NCBI GenBank assembly: GCA_963814955.1
Contig: CAWFEX010000013.1
Coordinates: forward strand, 62,001-126,000
Direction of reading: 5' to 3'
DNA length: 64,000 bases
Origin: DATCJA01 sp963814955
GTDB taxonomy: Bacteria > Acidobacteriota > Vicinamibacteria > Vicinamibacterales > UBA2999
Position numbers and translations under genes: made by a program. The notes under the pieces are model-generated. The model made no database searches. It was not told where the DNA came from and saw only the letters and a program-made list of their open reading frames with translations. This document shows, in pieces, positions 25,557 to 36,030 of the stretch (positions within the stretch are counted from its first letter, which is position 1; every line of letters starts with the position of its first letter).

Positions 25557-26654
25557 CTAGGGAAACGTTCTGAAACTGCGGAAACCGACTTTCAAACCCG
25601 CGGCGAAAAGCCACAGCGCCACTGCGATGAGCGCGTAGCCCGAGAATCGCGGCTCGTACGCCGTGTACTCACGTACATCGATCCGGCCCGCGGACAGACG
25701 GTCGATGTCTGCGACCGCCTGCAGAATAGTTGCTTCATCCGACGACGCATAGAATCGGCCTCCGGTGCGTTCGATGGCCGGCTTCCACATCTTGTCCTCG
25801 CGGATCTCGCCGAACTTCTTGTTGAACGCCGTCCGGATCATGTAGACGGGAATCGCGGACTGGCGCGCCGTGGCGACCAGCTGGTCAATCGAGGCTCCTT
25901 TGAGTTGGAGCTTGTCGTCGATGCCGTCGCTGAAGACCACCATGAGATTGCCAGACGCATTCGCAAAGTCGAACGCCTTGAAAAGGTTCGCTCCAACGTC
26001 CACGCCTTCGAGGATCGTCGTCCCGCCGTCGCCGAAGCGCGCCCAATTCACCGGATCGGCGATTAGCCGGATGCTGAGCAGCACGTTCTCGTAGTCGGTC
26101 GTGAACGGCGTCACCACGTACGCGTTGCTGCCGAACTGGATGAGCGCAATTAGATCGCGGTACGGGCCGTCCATCCGCAGCTTCATGAAGCGCTCGGCCG
26201 ACGCCACCGCCGTGAAGAACGTGCGGCTTTGCGGCGTTTTCAGGACGGAGGTGTTGAACTGCAGGATCATGCTGTTGGAGGCATCGATGACCAACGCAAT
26301 ACGGCGACCCGGGTAGGTCACTTCCTCGCGCGTGAACGACGTGAGCGGATTCGCGAGCGCCACGGCGAAGAATGGAAGCCCGGCCAGAAAAAGTAGAATC
26401 GGCGCATGGCGAAGCCCCGCCAGCGGGGATCGTCGCATGACGGGAAGGAGCGCGGGCAGCGCCACCGCCGCGCGCCGTGCGTTCGTGAAGCGGACGCTGC
26501 GGACCACCGCCATGAGCACAGACAAGGCCACGAGCACGATCAGCACTAGCAGCGCGGTATCGCCGGCGGTAAAGTGCAGATCTCGCCATCGCACCCGCAA
26601 CCACTCGGCGAGCGTTCGCTGGACGACGATCGAGAGGTCAGTCAGTGACGCCAT
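25557..26654 (-). CDS. BatA-like VWA-domain membrane protein
   Basis: A 365-residue product from the ATG at 26654, which overlaps the end of the BatD-like gene by 13 bases; the longer upstream frame is only an overlap. Two N-terminal helices (ALLVLIVLVALSVLMAVV and APILLFLAGLPFFAVALA) precede a VWA domain with DASNSM (metal-site motif), a Thr in GGTTILEG and VVFSDGIDD. A C-terminal helix (YALIAVALWLFAAGLKVGF) closes it. This is the BatA layout with the VWA domain outside the cytoplasmic membrane. It is a paralogue of the gene at 23736. Confidence 0.85.
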   Translation of the reverse strand: MASLTDLSIVVQRTLAEWLRVRWRDLHFTAGDTALLVLIVLVALSVLMAVVRSVRFTNARRAAVALPALLPVMRRSPLAGLRHAPILLFLAGLPFFAVALANPLTSFTREEVTYPGRRIALVIDASNSMILQFNTSVLKTPQSRTFFTAVASAERFMKLRMDGPYRDLIALIQFGSNAYVVTPFTTDYENVLLSIRLIADPVNWARFGDGGTTILEGVDVGANLFKAFDFANASGNLMVVFSDGIDDKLQLKGASIDQLVATARQSAIPVYMIRTAFNKKFGEIREDKMWKPAIERTGGRFYASSDEATILQAVADIDRLSAGRIDVREYTAYEPRFSGYALIAVALWLFAAGLKVGFRSFRTFP

Positions 26655-27877
26655 GTTCCGATGCCGAGCGTTGCCGCTGACTGCACGAGAGCCTTTGCGG
26701 CGCGCATCGGTAGCAGCGACGCCACGCGCAGCCTGCGCAGCGCCCCGGCGCCGTTCTCGAGCAGGCGATCGATCTCCTGCACATCGACCGTGCCGGAGCG
26801 CCCGTACCGAACCGCGTTGAGGCCGGCGAGCACATCGCGAATTCGTCCGACGGTCTCTGGGTTCGCGCTCCACGGGCGGTTGCCGTTGCCCGACGCTTGC
26901 AACCGGTCGATTGCGTCCGCCGTCGTGGCCGCCGATACGAGAGCATGTCGTCTCCGCAGGATGCCGTGGCGCACCGACAGCTGTCCCTCGTGGGTTGCGG
27001 CGTCGCCGGAAACGAACTTCTGGGTCAACGGCTGCGACAGGGCGATCGCGCCGGCTATACGGAACGGCGCGAGCACGCGGCCGGCGAGGCCCGGGTTCCA
27101 CCCTTCGCGCGCCGCCTCGGACCGAACGCGGTTGATTTCGTGCAAACAACCCCGGAGCAGCGTGCGCGCCGGGACCGTCGGTTCAAGGGCTGGACCGCGG
27201 TTCCGGAAACGCTCGACGCCGCGCACGGCCGCAATGATCAACAGGACCCCGGCAAATCCGAAGCAGATGGCTCCGCCGACCAGGCCAACCGTCGATTGAA
27301 AACGTCGCGACTCGATGTCCCCGAATGTGTCCAGTGACGAGTCGCGGATGTCGTCCGCAGGCGCCGGCAGCAGCGAGAGGATTCGCATCGGCAGCGATGG
27401 GAGCACATACGTCTGCTCGGCGCCCTCGATGGTTTCAGCGGCACCGGTCTGCACGCGAAACGTTACGTTCGTGGCTGGAATGGAAATGTCGCGCCCGAAA
27501 AATTCTTCACCCAGCAACCGAACGGTGTAAATGAACTGTATATAGCGCCAAGGCGGCATGACGATGTCTTCGTGACGGGTCCCTTCGATGACGTCATAGG
27601 GTGTAAGTTGCAACGAGGTCGGCTCGATGTTCGTCACGTTCGGAACGACCACCGCGCGCTCCGTTTCCAGAACCCGGCAGGTCAGCGTCAGACCGAACGC
27701 CTCGCCGACCCGGACCCCGGTCTTGTCAGCCTTCCACCAGCAGCTGATCGGGCTCGGCCCTCTCTCGTCGGCCGCCGTGCCGGTGGCAGGGGATTGGGCC
27801 GCCGCCTGTCCCGACACCCAGGTTCCGCAGGTCAAGAGAATGATCGCGGTGCGTATGGGCCACGACTTTCTGTACAT
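26642..27877 (-). CDS. BatD-like protein of the MoxR operon
   Basis: The product is about 411 residues from the ATG at 27877, which starts the signal peptide (MYRKSWPIRTAIILLTCGTW). The periplasmic part has ISCWWKADKTGVRVGEAFGL followed by beta-rich segments (VVVPNVTNIEPTSLQLTPYD, FIYTVRLLGEEFFGRDISIP) as in BatD/oxygen-tolerance proteins. One membrane helix follows (GLVGGAICFGFAGVLLIIAA) and then a ~200-residue cytoplasmic helical domain. AGGGGA lies about nine bases before the start. The spacing to the DUF58 gene upstream is 25 bp. Confidence 0.7.
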   Translation of the reverse strand: MYRKSWPIRTAIILLTCGTWVSGQAAAQSPATGTAADERGPSPISCWWKADKTGVRVGEAFGLTLTCRVLETERAVVVPNVTNIEPTSLQLTPYDVIEGTRHEDIVMPPWRYIQFIYTVRLLGEEFFGRDISIPATNVTFRVQTGAAETIEGAEQTYVLPSLPMRILSLLPAPADDIRDSSLDTFGDIESRRFQSTVGLVGGAICFGFAGVLLIIAAVRGVERFRNRGPALEPTVPARTLLRGCLHEINRVRSEAAREGWNPGLAGRVLAPFRIAGAIALSQPLTQKFVSGDAATHEGQLSVRHGILRRRHALVSAATTADAIDRLQASGNGNRPWSANPETVGRIRDVLAGLNAVRYGRSGTVDVQEIDRLLENGAGALRRLRVASLLPMRAAKALVQSAATLGIGTWRH

Positions 27878-27902
27878 GAATCTCGATCCCCTGGTTCTGA
27901 CG

Positions 27903-28820
27903 TTAGAGCTTGCGCAGCCGCCGCTCGGCGACGAAGTTGACGAGGATAGTCTCCATTTCCCACCGGTCAAGCCCCACCCGCACGATGTCGAGGTCAGCGT
28001 CGCGGGCCAGGCCCTGAATCGTCTGTTGCCACTCGTCAACCCGCGTAACGAGCCTGCGCAGCTCGCGTCGGGAGAGCATTCGCGTCCGGTTGGTCTCCAC
28101 ATCAAAGACTTCAATCCAGCCCGCCGACACATCGGGCAGCTGGAATGCGAACCGTGTGTCGGCCATGATCAGGAAGACGTCATGGACGTTGTTCAGAAGC
28201 GACAGCTCGGAGATGATCCGCGCTGCGTCCGGGAACAGGAAATCTGAAATCACGGGCACTAACGAGGTCCGCCGCAGATGCGACGCGATGGTCGCGGTGA
28301 AATCTCCGTGTTGCCCCGGTGCATCGGATGTGATCCGGTTCTGGTACAGATCCAGGCAGTGTAGTACGTGGGGCTTCCCGATGCGCGGCCGCACCGCTGC
28401 CATCTGACGAAACTCGTCGTCGAAGGTAATCAGGCCGAATAGATCCTGGAAGAACACCGCCGATAGCCCGACTGCTGCGACCGAGCGCGCGAGCGCCGCG
28501 GCGATAGGCATGCCAGACGTGCCGCATCGCGTCGACATCGACGCGTCCACAACGGCGATGACGGCAGCGGTCCTGGGTTGCTCGAATTCGCGCGTGATAA
28601 TCGGGCTGAAGTTCGTCAGCGACGATTGCGCCCAGTCGATCGACGATGTCCGGTCGCCGGGCTGCCAGTCGCGCACGCCGACGAAATTCGATCCCGGGCC
28701 TTTGAAGACGCTGTCGTGATCCCCGATGGTCCGTTCCTTCATCCGTTTCAGGATGAACAGCTCGATCTCGGCGATTTCCGACAGGTTGACGAGCGGCTCC
28801 GCGACCGAGTTCTGTTTCAT
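27903..28820 (-). CDS. DUF58 family protein
   Basis: A 305-residue cytoplasmic product with the DUF58 signature FVGVRDWQPGDRTSSIDWAQ followed by a VWA-like part (AVIAVVDASMSTRCG, LVPVISDFLFPD). DUF58 proteins are standard partners of MoxR ATPases, possibly as adaptors between the ATPase and the membrane VWA proteins. Its ATG overlaps the MoxR stop by four bases (28817-28820), so it is translationally coupled. Confidence 0.9.
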   Translation of the reverse strand: MKQNSVAEPLVNLSEIAEIELFILKRMKERTIGDHDSVFKGPGSNFVGVRDWQPGDRTSSIDWAQSSLTNFSPIITREFEQPRTAAVIAVVDASMSTRCGTSGMPIAAALARSVAAVGLSAVFFQDLFGLITFDDEFRQMAAVRPRIGKPHVLHCLDLYQNRITSDAPGQHGDFTATIASHLRRTSLVPVISDFLFPDAARIISELSLLNNVHDVFLIMADTRFAFQLPDVSAGWIEVFDVETNRTRMLSRRELRRLVTRVDEWQQTIQGLARDADLDIVRVGLDRWEMETILVNFVAERRLRKL

Positions 28821-29857
28821 GGAACCGGCACGCGATCGACGATGTCGTTGATGATTATCTCAACGGTGACGCCGTGACTGGCAGCATGCGGCCCCAGCCA
28901 TACTCGGTGCGAAAGGACGTACCTGGCCAGATCCTGGATATCCTCAGGATAGACCTCCGATCGCCGGCGCCACAACAGCGCCCAGACCTTGACGAGGCGA
29001 CCCCAACAGATTGTGGCGCGCGGTGATGCGCCGAGCTCGACGCACTTCTCGACCAGTTCGGACGGCGAATGGTAATTCCATCCGGTTTCGGCGCTGTACG
29101 GCCGCGTCGCGCCGACGAGACGGCGGATGTATTTTTCGAGCGCCTCGTGGAGGAATACTTCGCGGGTAATGACCGATCGAAGCTCAATAATGCGGTCCTT
29201 CGACGCCAGCGGGTTAAGGTGAACGCCCTTGAAATCGAAGCTCACCAGCCGCTGCTCTTCCTCCGGAGGCAGGTAGGGGATGTTTACGATAATGGCAAAC
29301 CGGTCGACGGCCGCCTCTGAGAGCGGGAACGTCCCCTGGCCCAGCTCGACTGGGTTCATCGTTGCGATTGCGAAGTTGAACGCCGGAAGCTCGTAGGTGA
29401 CCTTGCCGACTGTGACCGTCCGATCCTGCAGCCCCTCGAGGAACGCACTTTGGGACTTCAACGGGATCCGGTTGATCTCGTCGAGGAGAATCACTTCGGC
29501 CGAGGCGAGCGGACCGACCTCGGTGATGAACTCGCCCGTCGCCGGGTTGATCATCTGAAAGCCGACGACCTCTGTCGGCTGTAGGTCTGCGCGCCCCTGG
29601 ATACGCGCGAACTTCGCGTTGCTGATGGCGGCGACAATGACGCCAAAGAACGTCTTGCCTACACCCGGAACGCCGCGGAGTAGAAGGTTGCCGGCGTTGA
29701 CCGCCCGTTTCTGTTCCTTGTCGTAAGTCGTCGGGATTTCGGACAGCAGAACGACGTTGGCCAGTGCCTTTTCGGTCTCGTAGCCAACGAGTGCCTTGTT
29801 CGCCTCGTGGACGATCGCCTCGTGTAAGTCGATGGCCTCCTGAAGCTCCGCATGCAT
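28817..29857 (-). CDS. MoxR-family AAA+ ATPase
   Basis: A 346-residue product with Walker A in LLRGVPGVGKTFFG, Walker B in EVILLDEINRIP, sensor-1-like FAIATMNPVE and the MoxR helper segment GTFPLSEAAVDRFAI. It is the first gene of the six-gene minus-strand MoxR-DUF58-BatD-BatA-TPR-BatB operon, and would act as the cytoplasmic chaperone-like ATPase of the system. No Shine-Dalgarno site precedes the ATG, and a TATAAT box ends only eight bases before it, which would fit a leaderless transcript. Confidence 0.92.
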   Translation of the reverse strand: MHAELQEAIDLHEAIVHEANKALVGYETEKALANVVLLSEIPTTYDKEQKRAVNAGNLLLRGVPGVGKTFFGVIVAAISNAKFARIQGRADLQPTEVVGFQMINPATGEFITEVGPLASAEVILLDEINRIPLKSQSAFLEGLQDRTVTVGKVTYELPAFNFAIATMNPVELGQGTFPLSEAAVDRFAIIVNIPYLPPEEEQRLVSFDFKGVHLNPLASKDRIIELRSVITREVFLHEALEKYIRRLVGATRPYSAETGWNYHSPSELVEKCVELGASPRATICWGRLVKVWALLWRRRSEVYPEDIQDLARYVLSHRVWLGPHAASHGVTVEIIINDIVDRVPVP

Positions 29858-29865
29858 TGCGACGC

Positions 29866-29871
29866 ATTATA
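29866..29871 (-). promoter_or_regulatory. Candidate -10 box for the MoxR operon
   Basis: On the minus strand TATAAT occurs at 29871-29866, eight bases before the MoxR ATG (29857). No good -35 hexamer is seen at 17 bases. If used, transcription would begin at or next to the start codon. Confidence 0.3.
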
Positions 29872-29902
29872 TGTGGGCCGAGTAGTGGACCACGATGCAA
29901 CC

Positions 29903-29931
29903 TTGACAAGAAAAGCTCCCTTCTATATACG
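29903..29931 (+). promoter_or_regulatory. Candidate sigma-70-type promoter of the PW-family island
   Basis: A perfect TTGACA (29903-29908), a 17-base spacer and TATACG (29926-29931). It points at the GTG start at 30036. The paralogous gene at 37178 also has CCTTGACA upstream (37104-37111), though without a clear -10 box. Confidence 0.5.
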
Positions 29932-30035
29932 TGCAATCCGTTCAGATGCAGCATTTGGGCGGTGGAAGGGTTGCTCGCACGGGACGTGTATACCCTTCGT
30001 GGTGATGGTGCGGATTTCGGGAAGGGAGTCTTCCA

Positions 30036-30841
30036 GTGAAACGCTGGTTCCTGGGATTGCTGTTGGGTTTGATGGCGATCTGCGCATTCATGTCGATCCC
30101 TGTCCTGGGACAGACCACGGCTACGGCCCCATACGTGCCGCCGCGGACGCCGGACGGACAACCCAACCTAGAGGGAACTTGGCAAGTGCTCAACGGGGCC
30201 CACTTCGACCTCGAGGGCGCTACCCCCACTCTCGGCGTGCCCGCAGGCCACGGCTGGGTCGATGGCGGTGCCGGTTCGATCCCTATCAGCCGGCGGCGCT
30301 CGCAAAGAAGAAGGAGAACTTTGCCAAGCGAGCGGAGCTCGATCCTGAATCCAAGTGCCTTATTGGCGGGATCCCACGCATGACGTATATGCCGTATCCC
30401 TTTCAGATCGTCCAACAGGCCGACAAGGTCACCTTCCTATACACCTACCGAAGGTTTCTTCGCCGCGTTCATATAAACGGGAACCCGCATCCAGAGGGGC
30501 CGATCGATTTCTGGCTGGGCGACTCACGCGGTCGCTGGGAGGGGAATACCCTCGTCGTTGATGTAATCCATTTCAACGACAAGACCTGGTTCGATCGGGC
30601 TGGGAACTTTCACAGTGAGGAGTTGCACGTCGTGGAACGGTATACACCAACGACTCCAGACCACATGCTCTATGAAGCCACCATCGAGGACCCCAAAGTC
30701 TTCACGCGGCCGTGGAAGATCAGCATGCCGCTTTACCGGCTTCAGGGAAGAGAGGCGGAGTTAACCGAGTATCGGTGCGACGCCTATCTCCTCGACCAGG
30801 AATGGGACAATCCGAACTCCACCTATTTCCAGGAGCGCTGA
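30036..30841 (+). CDS. PW-family secreted protein, type A (one frameshift)
   Basis: Starts at GTG 30036 after AAGGGAG. Signal peptide MKRWFLGLLLGLMAICAFMS, then YVPPRTPDGQPNLEGTWQVL. The frame changes near 30279: VDGGAGSIP continues in another frame as YQPAALAKKKENFAKRAELD and runs on through YMPYPFQIVQQADKVTFLYT, GDSRGRWEGNTLVVDVIHFN, TWFDRAGNFHSEELHVVERY and TIEDPKVFTRPWKISMPLYR to the stop at 30841. Restoring one C in the ccc run at about 30280 repairs the gene, so a sequencing error is likely. Closest relative is the type A copy at 37178. Function unknown; probably periplasmic. Confidence 0.7.
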
Positions 30842-30870
30842 GAGCGGCGATGCAGAAGCGAGGTGTCGAG

Positions 30871-31935
30871 ATGGTCCGCAGAATTTCCCGTTCAGTCTGT
30901 GCCGTGGTCGCGGCGCTGGCGGTGGTGGTCGCTGTCGTCTTCCTGGAGTCCGAACCCGTAGCTGGGCAGGGCTTTTGGCCGAAGGATACGCCGATTCTCC
31001 CGATGTACAAGCAGTGGGCCGCCATCAAGGCGAAGCTTCCCCCTTACACGCCACCGCGGACACCGGATGGTGTGCCAGACTTCCAAGGCAGATGGGGGGG
31101 CGCCGGCGGGGATGAGCAGCTCAATGTCGAAGGCCATGAGGTGATGCTGGACATCGCGTCACCGCCCCAGGAAAGCAGTACTCTCGGATCCACCTAATCA
31201 GAAAGTACCCTACCTTCCGTGGGCGCGGGCGAAGTTCCTGGAACACCTGAAAGGACTCGGTCGGGGATGGCCGACCGACGAGGTTCCGAAGGGAGGTCCA
31301 CGCTCCTACCTCCACTCGCGGCAGCTTTGTATCCCTGCCGTGACGCGCAAAATCGTTGACGGCGGTCAGGAGATCGTTCAGAAGCCTGGTCTCTTCATGA
31401 TCCTCAGTAACAATGATTGGTACCGCGTCGTCCACACTGACGGGCGTCCGAATACCAGTCCAAATTCAAGGACGTGGTTCGGGAGCGCGCGTGGCCATTG
31501 GGAAGGCGACACTCTGGTCATCGTGTTCACCAATCTCAATGCCTTGGGGTGGATTGACTATTCCGGGAACTTTTACACCGAGAATGCAACGCTGACGGAG
31601 CGGTGGCGATTGGCCGACTACAACACAATCGACTACGAGCTGACCGTCGATGACCCCAAGACCTTTACCCAGCCCTGGAAGATGAACTTCCCGAAGAGGC
31701 GTCAGGGGAGTGGCCCAGTCGGTCGTCCTCTTCCGCCCCGCGGTGGGCCGTCGGCCGGGGTCCCGGGATCGCCGGGCTCACATCCAACGGGCCGACAGAT
31801 GGCTTGCCCCCTGTGAAAGACGCTTACGCAAACGAGGTCTGGGAAGAAGCGTGTTTCGAGGGGAATCACCAGAACCTGATCGGGAACCACGACATCGGCT
31901 ACAAGTGGTTCCGGGGCGTGAAGCCTCCCGAGTGA
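30871..31935 (+). CDS. PW-family secreted protein, type B (two frameshifts)
   Basis: The ATG at 30871 follows GAGGTG and opens the signal peptide (SVCAVVAALAVVVAVVFLES). Type B marks: QGFWPKDTPILPMYKQWAAI, PPYTPPRTPDGVPDFQGRWG, IVDGGQEIVQKPGLFMILSN, GSARGHWEGDTLVIVFTNLN, YSGNFYTENATLTERWRLAD and DDPKTFTQPWKMNFPKRR. Frame changes near 31177 (an extra base before VLSDPPNQKVPYLPWARAKF) and near 31800 (before LPPVKDAYANEVWEEACFEG). The end, GYKWFRGVKPPE, stops at 31935. The other type B copies at 38013 and 39083 guide the reconstruction. It lies 29 bp after the type A gene. Confidence 0.65.
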
Positions 31936-32053
31936 GGCGGGCGCGTTTACGAGATAACGGTTGACCGACTACGGTTTCACATCTCGAGTCACCGGGGGTA
32001 GTTTCAGCATCGGTTAAGCGAACTTCACGGCAGGAACGCGGCGGAGGAGACTG

Positions 32054-34929
32054 ATGAGAACAAGGTCGGCCATCGTCAGTTGGTTCATCGTAGTTGGCAT
32101 TCTCATGACGCCTACCCTCGGGCAGGCGCAGGAAGCGGTACTGGGCGGGACGGTGACGGATTCCACGGGCGGTGTGCTGCCCGGGGTGACGGTGACCGCG
32201 GTCCACGAGGCGACTGGCAACACTTTCGAGACGGTCACCGACGCGCTCGGGAGCTTTCGAATGCCGGTGCGCGTGGGCACGTTCAACCTTTCCGCGCAAC
32301 TGACAGGGTTCGGGACGACGTCCCGAATGGTGGTGCTCCTTGTCGGCCAGACGGCGACGGTCAACCTTCAGCTGGCTCCCTCACAGCTGCAGGAGACGAT
32401 CACTGTCACCGGACTGGCGGCATTGGTTGACACCACCACCTCGAGTCTGGGCAGCAACATCGATCCAAAACAGGTCTCGGAACTACCGGTGCTCGGCCGG
32501 AGCTGGACGGATCTCACGCTGCTGGCGGTGGGCTCGCGGGAGAACAACGTACAGGCCGACGCTCCTGGTCTCAACATCGGATCGGGAAGCCTGCAGATCA
32601 ACCTCGACGGCCAGCAGATAACGCAGGTCTTCAATCCTTCGAACGGCCAGCACCGGATCAGCCGGGATGGTGTCGCCGAATTCGAATACGTGACCAGCCG
32701 GTTCAACGCGACGCAGGGCCGATCGAGCGGCGTCATCGTGAATGCCATTACCAAGTCGGGGACCAATGTCTTCGCAGGAACCACATCAGCCTTTTTCCGG
32801 CACGATAGCCTGAATGCCGCCGATCCCATCGCCGGATACGTTCTTCCGTACTCGAACCAGGCGGTTGCCCTTACCTTTGGCGGACCAGTCCGGAGAGATC
32901 GGCTTCATTTCTTCGGGTACTACGAGTACGAGCGCGAGCCGAAGACCTTCACGCATCCGACACCGTTCCCGAGCTTCAACGTCGATCTCCAGGGCACACG
33001 TGTTGGGCATACGCCAGGTGGGCGCGTGGACTACCAACACTCGTTGGCCACGCGTCTCGCCATCCGCATAGGAACGGCGTCAAGGGAAGTTCCGGACCGA
33101 GGAAGGGACTGCTGGCGGCGCTGAGCGGCACCCATCGGCAGGTCAGTCGAGACCGTTCGAGACTCAGACCGGGTTGGCTACGCTCACCAACGTGCTCAGC
33201 AACCGCGCTGTCAATGAGTTCAGAACAGGCTTTTTCCGCTACGAGACGAGGCTGGTGTCTCCCATCACGTGGGACAATCACCCAGCCAAGGAGAGGCTCG
33301 GTGTGACCAGCGGAACACCGCGCATCAATTTCCAGGGATTTTCAATCGGACAGGATAGTACCGAACGCGCCGACCCATTCGGGTCAGAAGCACCTTCAGC
33401 TGAAGAACGATTTCATGTACTCGGCCACGAAAGCCGGACGACACGATTTCACGTTCGGCGGTGAGTATGGATACATGAGGATGTTCCTCGGTAACTGCCG
33501 GCAGTGCATGGGCATTCTCGACGCGAATAACGGCCCGATTCCTGCCAATATCCAGGCGCTTTTCCCTGTGTGGGACGATCCCGACAGCTGGAATCTGGCA
33601 CCACTGTCGTCGATCTCGCGGCGGTTCCGTATCGGTATCACCGACGAGATGTACACGTATGTTCCACGCCACATCGCCGCGGGATGGATTCAGGACAACT
33701 GGGCAGTCAACAATCGACTCACGCTGAATCTCGGCGTCCGGTACGACCTGCAGACCGGCGTGTTTGCGCAGGAGACTGAAATTCTGCCCTGGGTTAGGGG
33801 AGGACGTTCCGAGGACAAGAATGATATTGCTCCACGCCTCGGCTTCGCGTACACGCTGAACGACCGCACCGCGGTACGGGGCGGCTTCGGCAAATACTTC
33901 GGCGAAGTCACCGACCAGATCGCACATGGAAGCCCGGCATGGACGAGGACCTTCACCGTCGAAGTGCTCAATGACGGCCGTCCCAATTTTGCCTCGAACC
34001 CCTTTAATGGGCCGCTTCCATCTGTTGATCAAGTCAGAGCGACGCTCTGCGAGAACAATGGCGGCGCTCCCGGTTGCGTTCGCCGCGACATCAACAACAA
34101 CCTGGCGAGCAACGATCTGCAGGTGCCCTACAGTTATCAGGCATCAATCGGCTTCCAGCGGCAGCTGGGGAACACGATGGGGTTCGAGGCTGACTATGTA
34201 TTCACCGGTCATCGCCACGAGCTCTTCAGCCGTAATACGAATCTGACCTACAACCCGGTCACAGGCGCCAACTACCCGAACACGGCTATTCCAACCAGGT
34301 TCGATCCCAATTGGGCGAGTGTCTCGCAGTATTTTTCGGAAGGCCGGCAGGATTACCACTCGCTGCAGACGGGCTTCACGAAGCGCTTCGGCGACAGGTG
34401 GCAAGGTTCGGCGACGTACCTGCTTTCAGCGACGTGGGACGAAATCCCACCGCCAGACGTCGGATTCACGCTCGCGCCGGATATGGGCGCCGAACGTGCG
34501 CTTGCCGCCGGCGAGCAGCGCCACCGCCTCGTCATGAACGGGATTTTCGAAGCGGGTTACGGCTTCCAGTTCAGCGGGATCTATTTCTACGGATCCGGTC
34601 AGCGGTTTTCCACAACTTACGGAGGCGATCTGCGACGGCTGGGGTTGAACCCGACCAATCGGCTGCGCCCCAACGGCTCGATCGTGCCGCGCAACGACTT
34701 CGTCGGCGAAGCGATTCACCGGGTCGATCTCCGTATTCAGCGGCGGTTTTCGCTCGGTGGGAGCCGAAGCATCGATGGCATTGCTGAGGTGTTCAACCTG
34801 TTCAACCGCGACAACTATGGAAGCTGGGTCACCGACGAAGCGAACGCGAATTACGGGAGGCCGGATACGAATACCGCCATCGCCTACCAGCCGCGGATGG
34901 CGCAGCTTGGTTTCCGCGTGGCGTTCTGA
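32054..34929 (+). CDS. TonB-dependent receptor with N-terminal carboxypeptidase-like domain (two frameshifts)
   Basis: Start ATG 32054 after GGAGGAG. A signal peptide is followed by a carboxypeptidase-regulatory-like beta domain (VLGGTVTDSTGGVLPGVTVT ... FRMPVRVGTFNLSAQLTGF), a plug (ETITVTGLAALVDTTTSSLG) and a barrel ending in an aromatic residue (MAQLGFRVAF). Total ~958 residues if joined, a normal size for acidobacterial OmpA-oar-like receptors. Frame changes near 33065 and 33370 split it into three pieces that are otherwise well conserved (GLATLTNVLSNRAVNEFRTG in the middle piece). It would import an unknown ligand across the outer membrane and sits centrally in the PW-family island. Confidence 0.8.
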
Positions 34930-34998
34930 TTTGTTCCGTTGATACGCGCGCAGGGCGCGCCAGGTATCGTTTCTAAATTGTTGTGGGAGTCACTGAAA

Positions 34999-35403
34999 AT
35001 GAAAAAGTACATACTTGGGTTGCTGGGTGCCGTCAGTCTGCTGCTGATGGCGACTCCCGTCGCAGCACATCATTCTTTCGCCGCGGAATTCGACATTGAC
35101 AAGCCAGTCCAGTTGCGCGGGACGCTCGTCAGGATGGACTGGGTGAATCCTCACGGGTGGCTGTATATCGAAGTCAAGAACCCGGACGGAACCGTGACGA
35201 GATGGGCGATCGAGGCCGGCGGAGCCAACGGACTACTGAGACGGGGCATGCGGAAGGACGACTTCCCGATGGGGATGGAACTCATCGTCGAGGGGTATCT
35301 TTCGCGAAGCGGGAAGCCCGTGGCCAACGGCCGGAGTCTGAAGATGCCCGACGGGCGAAATTTCTTCCTGGGCGCCAACGACACTCCGGACGCCCCGAAG
35401 TAG
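34999..35403 (+). CDS. DUF6152 family secreted protein
   Basis: A 134-residue product from the ATG at 34999, nine bases after GGGAG. Signal peptide MKKYILGLLGAVSLLLMATP ending VAA-HH, then AHHSFAAEFDIDKPVQLRGT, MDWVNPHGWLYIEVKNPDGT, WAIEAGGANGLLRRGMRKDD and GYLSRSGKPVANGRSLKMPD. These are the DUF6152 hallmarks (AHHxF, NPHxW/Y, E-G-N-L-R-G). It follows the TonB receptor by 69 bp and belongs to the same co-directional run. Function unknown; it is the second DUF6152 gene found beside PW-family genes. Confidence 0.85.
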   Translation: MKKYILGLLGAVSLLLMATPVAAHHSFAAEFDIDKPVQLRGTLVRMDWVNPHGWLYIEVKNPDGTVTRWAIEAGGANGLLRRGMRKDDFPMGMELIVEGYLSRSGKPVANGRSLKMPDGRNFFLGANDTPDAPK

Positions 35404-35445
35404 CCGCACGTTCCAAGCCCGGTTGTACCGCGGAAGGAGATGACG

Positions 35446-35940
35446 ATGCGCCGAATGGAAATTCTCGCGGGGCGTTCATGGTCCGGCCTGCGTTTTGCTG
35501 GACTACTTGTCGCCGCGCTGCTCTTCGCCATGGTGCAGCCATCGGCGGCGAACGATCCACTGGAGGAAAAACAGGTTATCGCCGCGCTGGACGCCTGGAG
35601 GGCTGCGAGTATCAAGAGAGACGTTGCCGCGCTCGACAAGGTCCTCCATCCGGATCTGATGCTCGGTCACTCGAACGGTATTGAGGTCGAAAGCAAGGCC
35701 GAGGTGCTGAAGAACGCCCCCAACTACCCAGACTGGGACCCGATCGAATTCGACGTTCGCAGCATCCGCATCTACAACGGTGTTGCGCTGGTAAAAGGCA
35801 TCATGGCGTACAGGTTGCGCGGTGCGAAAGAGAACAATGGCTATCGCAATGCGCTGTTTGTTCTGGTGAAGGATACGCAGGGGTGGCGAATTGTCGAGCG
35901 CCATCCGATACCGCTACGATCCGCCCCGCCTCCGAAGTAG
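35446..35940 (+). CDS. Secreted DUF4440 / SnoaL-like protein
   Basis: GGAG ends about six bases before the ATG at 35446; the ATG at 35440 is too close to it. About 164 residues: a signal segment (LRFAGLLVAALLFAMVQPSA) then a cone-shaped alpha+beta fold: EEKQVIAALDAWRAASIKRD, LDKVLHPDLMLGHSNGIEVE, VRSIRIYNGVALVKGIMAY and GYRNALFVLVKDTQGWRIVE. DUF4440 domains bind small molecules or catalyse simple additions and isomerisations; no catalytic residues can be assigned here. Confidence 0.8.
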   Translation: MRRMEILAGRSWSGLRFAGLLVAALLFAMVQPSAANDPLEEKQVIAALDAWRAASIKRDVAALDKVLHPDLMLGHSNGIEVESKAEVLKNAPNYPDWDPIEFDVRSIRIYNGVALVKGIMAYRLRGAKENNGYRNALFVLVKDTQGWRIVERHPIPLRSAPPPK

Positions 35941-36030
35941 CTCGGTGCGTCCGCAGTCCACGCACTCCGCCCTGAGGTGTCGTCCTGGCCGACCAGCATT
36001 CGAAAGGACTCCTCGAATGACGAGCGTGCT

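Noticed and set aside
27878..28132. N-terminal extension of the BatD-like protein
   Set aside because: The extension only overlaps the DUF58 gene; the signal peptide and Shine-Dalgarno site fit the start at 27877.
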